A stretch of DNA of 64,000 bases from Oscillospiraceae bacterium (GTDB taxonomy: Bacteria > Bacillota > Clostridia > Oscillospirales > Ruminococcaceae): positions 248,001 through 312,000 of the forward strand of contig CP107211.1 in NCBI GenBank assembly GCA_025757845.1. The letters are read 5' to 3'. Positions 61,836 to 64,000 of the stretch are shown here, piece by piece. The notes under the pieces were generated by a model. It did no database searches, was not told where the DNA came from, and saw only the letters and a program-made list of their open reading frames with translations. The position numbers were made by a program, and so were the translations under genes. How positions within the stretch are numbered: the first letter of the stretch is position 1; each line of letters opens with the position of its first letter.

Positions 61836-62096
61836 TCAAGCGTTCTTGTTAGCACGCTTTGCCATACGGCTGATCTTGCGGCTTGCGGTGTTCTTCTTGA
61901 TGACACCCTTAGCGCGAGCCTTGTCGATCGCGGAAACAGCAGCCAGGACGGTTGCGTCCTTGTCAGCGGCATTCGCATCGATGGCAGCGTCTGCCTTCTT
62001 GACGACTGTTTTCAGGTTGGTCTTAATGGCCTTGTTGTGAGCCTGCTCTGCAGCAGCCTGCACGACGCGGTCCTTCTGAGATTTGATGTTAGGCAT
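61836..62096 (-). CDS. rpsT: Ribosomal protein bS20
   Basis: The ATG at 62096 follows AAGGAGG at good spacing; a start three codons upstream overlaps the ribosome site. The 86-residue basic protein begins MPNIKSQKDRVVQAAAE and has VIKKNTASRKISRMAKRAN, typical of bS20. It lies divergent from gpr, the usual clostridial order. Confidence 0.97.
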   Translation of the reverse strand: MPNIKSQKDRVVQAAAEQAHNKAIKTNLKTVVKKADAAIDANAADKDATVLAAVSAIDKARAKGVIKKNTASRKISRMAKRANKNA

Positions 62097-62261
62097 TCGT
62101 TCCACCTCCTTGGCTACCTATAACAGCGCACCTTATGATACCATATTTGCCGTACCAACGCAAGCGTTTTTTTGATTTTTGTTTGGAAAAGTTTCAATTT
62201 TCCCATACTTTGCACGAAAAACAGGGGTCTGCAGGCCCCGGACAGACGGGAGTGTGGGAAA

Positions 62262-63047
62262 ATGCGCACGACAGATATGGCCGACGAGCTGTTCCGCGGC
62301 CCGGAGACAGAGCTGCCCGCCGGGGTGCGGCTGGCCACAGCGAAGCGCGGCGGGGTCACGGTCACCCGGGTGGAGATCGCGCGGGAGGGGCTGGCAAGGC
62401 CCCGGGGGCGGTACGTCACGCTGGAGATGCCCAGCGTCAGCGTCCTGGACGAGCGGGACACGGATGTGATCGAGACCGGGGCAGCCGAGCTGCGGGCCCT
62501 GCTGCCGCCGGAAGGCCCGGTGCTGGTGCTGGGCATCGGCAACCGGCGGGTGACGGCGGATGCTCTTGGCCCCCGCACAGCCCAGAAGATCCTGGTCACC
62601 ATGGGGCCGCAGCATACCCTGCCGGTGCGGGGCATCCGGCCGGTGGCGGCACTGGCCCCCGGCGTGTCCGGGGACACCGGGCTGACCCTGCGGCAGCTGG
62701 CGGCGGCCATGGTCGATGCAGTGCGGCCCGCAGCCCTGATCTGTGTGGACAGCCTTTGCAGTGCGGAGGCTGCCCGGCTGGGCCGCACCATCCAGTTTTC
62801 CGACACAGGCCTGCACCCGGCGGATGCCCGACACGCCCGGCATCTGGACGCCGCAGCCCTGGGCGTACCGGTGATCGCGGCGGGCATCCCCACCCTGATG
62901 GACGCCGACGAGGGGGCAGACCTGGTGCTCACGCCCCGTGCGCTGGACAGCGTCATCGCTCACGGGTCGGCGCTGCTGGCGGGCATCCTGAACCGGGCCC
63001 TGCAGCCCCGCCTCAGCGTGGCGCAGCTGTGCTGGCTGACGGGCTGA
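62262..63047 (+). CDS. gpr: Spore protease GPR
   Basis: ATG at 62262 follows GTGGGA. The 261-residue protein begins with the RTTDMADE propeptide-like motif and has VLGIGNRRVTADALGP (catalytic Asp) and ICVDSLCSAEAARLGRTIQF (second Asp), as in A25 germination proteases. GPR degrades small acid-soluble spore proteins in germination. It is followed by spoIIP, as in other Firmicutes. Confidence 0.95.
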   Translation: MRTTDMADELFRGPETELPAGVRLATAKRGGVTVTRVEIAREGLARPRGRYVTLEMPSVSVLDERDTDVIETGAAELRALLPPEGPVLVLGIGNRRVTADALGPRTAQKILVTMGPQHTLPVRGIRPVAALAPGVSGDTGLTLRQLAAAMVDAVRPAALICVDSLCSAEAARLGRTIQFSDTGLHPADARHARHLDAAALGVPVIAAGIPTLMDADEGADLVLTPRALDSVIAHGSALLAGILNRALQPRLSVAQLCWLTG

Positions 63048-63092
63048 CCGCATATAAAATAAGAACGGGATTCCGGGAAGGGGGGATCAGTC

Positions 63093-64000
63093 ATGCGCAG
63101 CCGCACACCGCTGCCCCAGCGGCAGCAGGCCCACTGGGGCGCTTTTCTGGAAGCCGCCGCCCTGTTTCTGGCGCTGTGTGTGCTGGGCCGCAGCGCCGCT
63201 CTGACCTTGGCGGCGGTGGTGGCGGCACCCTTCCCGGCGGTGCAAACGGCTTTGTGGTGGGGGCAGCGGAACCTGCAAAGCGAGACATCCGACCCGGAGC
63301 CGGAGCCCGCCGCCGAAGAGCAGGCCCCGCCCGCTTCCTTGGCGGTGCCGGAAGCCGTGCAGGCGCTGACCGGCGGCATCGAGGATTATCTGGTGGCCCT
63401 GCAGCCGGAGGACGCCCGCCCGGCGGATGCGGGAGCGGTCATCGAAAAGCAGTACCCGCAGGGCAGCGGCGAAAAGTACATTGCCTGCGGGGCGGGCAGC
63501 ATCAAGAACAACACCCGGCAGACGGCGGCGGACCTTGCCGCCGAGATCGAAAACCCGCTGCCCTTTGCCATTGAAAAGGACAGCCCCGACCCGCAGGTGC
63601 TGGTGATGCACACCCACGCCACCGAGGACTACCGCCTGTCGGCCGGGCTGTGGTTCACCCCCGGCGACGGGGCCCGCAGCACCGACCGCAGCATCAACAT
63701 GTGCGCGGTGGGCCGGGTGGTGGCCGACACCCTCAACGCGGCGGGCATCCACACCCTGCACGACGAGACTCTGAACGACTACCCCAGTTACACCGGCAGC
63801 TATGCCAACAGCCGGACCGTGGTGCAGCAGTATCTGGCGCAGTACCCCAGCATCAAGGTGGTGCTGGATGTGCACCGCGACGCCATCGAGACCGAGAACG
63901 GCTCCCGGATGGCCCCGGTGTGCACCGTAGACGGGCGGCAGGCCGCCCAGGTGATGATCATCTGCGGGTGCGACAACGGCACCACCGTTCAGCTGCCGGA
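63093..64000 (+). CDS. spoIIP: Stage II sporulation protein P (partial)
   Basis: An ATG at 63093 after GGGGGGATC opens a frame that runs off the window (302 codons seen). It has an N-terminal membrane anchor, an acidic Pro-rich linker, then LVMHTHATEDY and VLDVHRDAIETENG, the zinc-binding and catalytic motifs of the SpoIIP amidase/endopeptidase. SpoIIP works with SpoIID and SpoIIM to remodel septal peptidoglycan during engulfment. The 3' end is missing. Confidence 0.95.
   Translation, partial: MRSRTPLPQRQQAHWGAFLEAAALFLALCVLGRSAALTLAAVVAAPFPAVQTALWWGQRNLQSETSDPEPEPAAEEQAPPASLAVPEAVQALTGGIEDYLVALQPEDARPADAGAVIEKQYPQGSGEKYIACGAGSIKNNTRQTAADLAAEIENPLPFAIEKDSPDPQVLVMHTHATEDYRLSAGLWFTPGDGARSTDRSINMCAVGRVVADTLNAAGIHTLHDETLNDYPSYTGSYANSRTVVQQYLAQYPSIKVVLDVHRDAIETENGSRMAPVCTVDGRQAAQVMIICGCDNGTTVQLP

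Overview
The window looks like a chromosomal segment of a gut Clostridia of the Oscillospiraceae/Ruminococcaceae, most likely Faecalibacterium or a close relative. The evidence is a GC-rich Gram-positive core with CIRCE/HrcA heat-shock control, clostridial sporulation genes (spoVT, spoVAC-AD-AE, gpr, spoIIP), an alanine/glycine:cation symporter behind a glycine riboswitch, and intergenic palindromes of a type I associate with this group. This assignment is inference from content; no rRNA is present and no search was run. I saw no tRNA, rRNA or CRISPR array.

Bases 1 to about 17,480 are accessory DNA, visibly more AT-rich than the core and mosaic. The left part is a minus-strand operon with a HerA/TraG-like ATPase, a 571-residue partner and a truncated third gene. 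It is followed by an orphan AT-rich gene and an orphan excisionase. Next comes a compact cassette: ribbon-helix-helix protein, 181-residue mini-relaxase and soluble FtsH-like AAA protease. After it come a long hairpin, an XRE regulator with its operator, a decayed second FtsH-like peptidase domain, an unrecognised 1046-residue protein and a 53-residue zinc ribbon. The right part (12.2-17.04 kb, minus strand) is a plasmid/ICE maintenance module: serine recombinase, DUF3846, Sak-type annealing protein, YqaJ exonuclease and DUF932. Strong terminators separate it from the core.

From 17.5 to 22.7 kb lies a beta-glucoside operon (PTS EIIBCA, 6-phospho-beta-glucosidase, BglG/LicT antiterminator, YitT-like membrane protein) with a readable RAT/terminator attenuator. 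A small island at 22.8-25.5 kb carries a HTH-Fic protein divergent from a HTH plus HipA-like kinase pair, with shared 11-bp inverted-repeat sites.

The rest is core. It contains a HIT protein, an OmpR-type two-component system, rpe, and a three-gene Rnf-like membrane set (D-E-A only). Then come a DUF4015 protein, a DUF1015 protein, a DEAD-box helicase with RlmA-like methyltransferase, a MATE pump and an LCP-like protein. These are followed by a MocR-type regulator lacking the PLP lysine, divergent from an ECF S component, then the riboswitch-controlled AGCS symporter, a BaiN-like flavoprotein and spoVT. The hrcA-grpE-dnaK-dnaJ operon is next, followed by two double-glycine-leader peptides and a DHHW/MBOAT O-acetylation pair. 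The right end has a DUF4358 lipoprotein, a VanY-type carboxypeptidase, spoVACDE, a TetR/MFS pair with matched operators, rpsT, gpr and the start of spoIIP.
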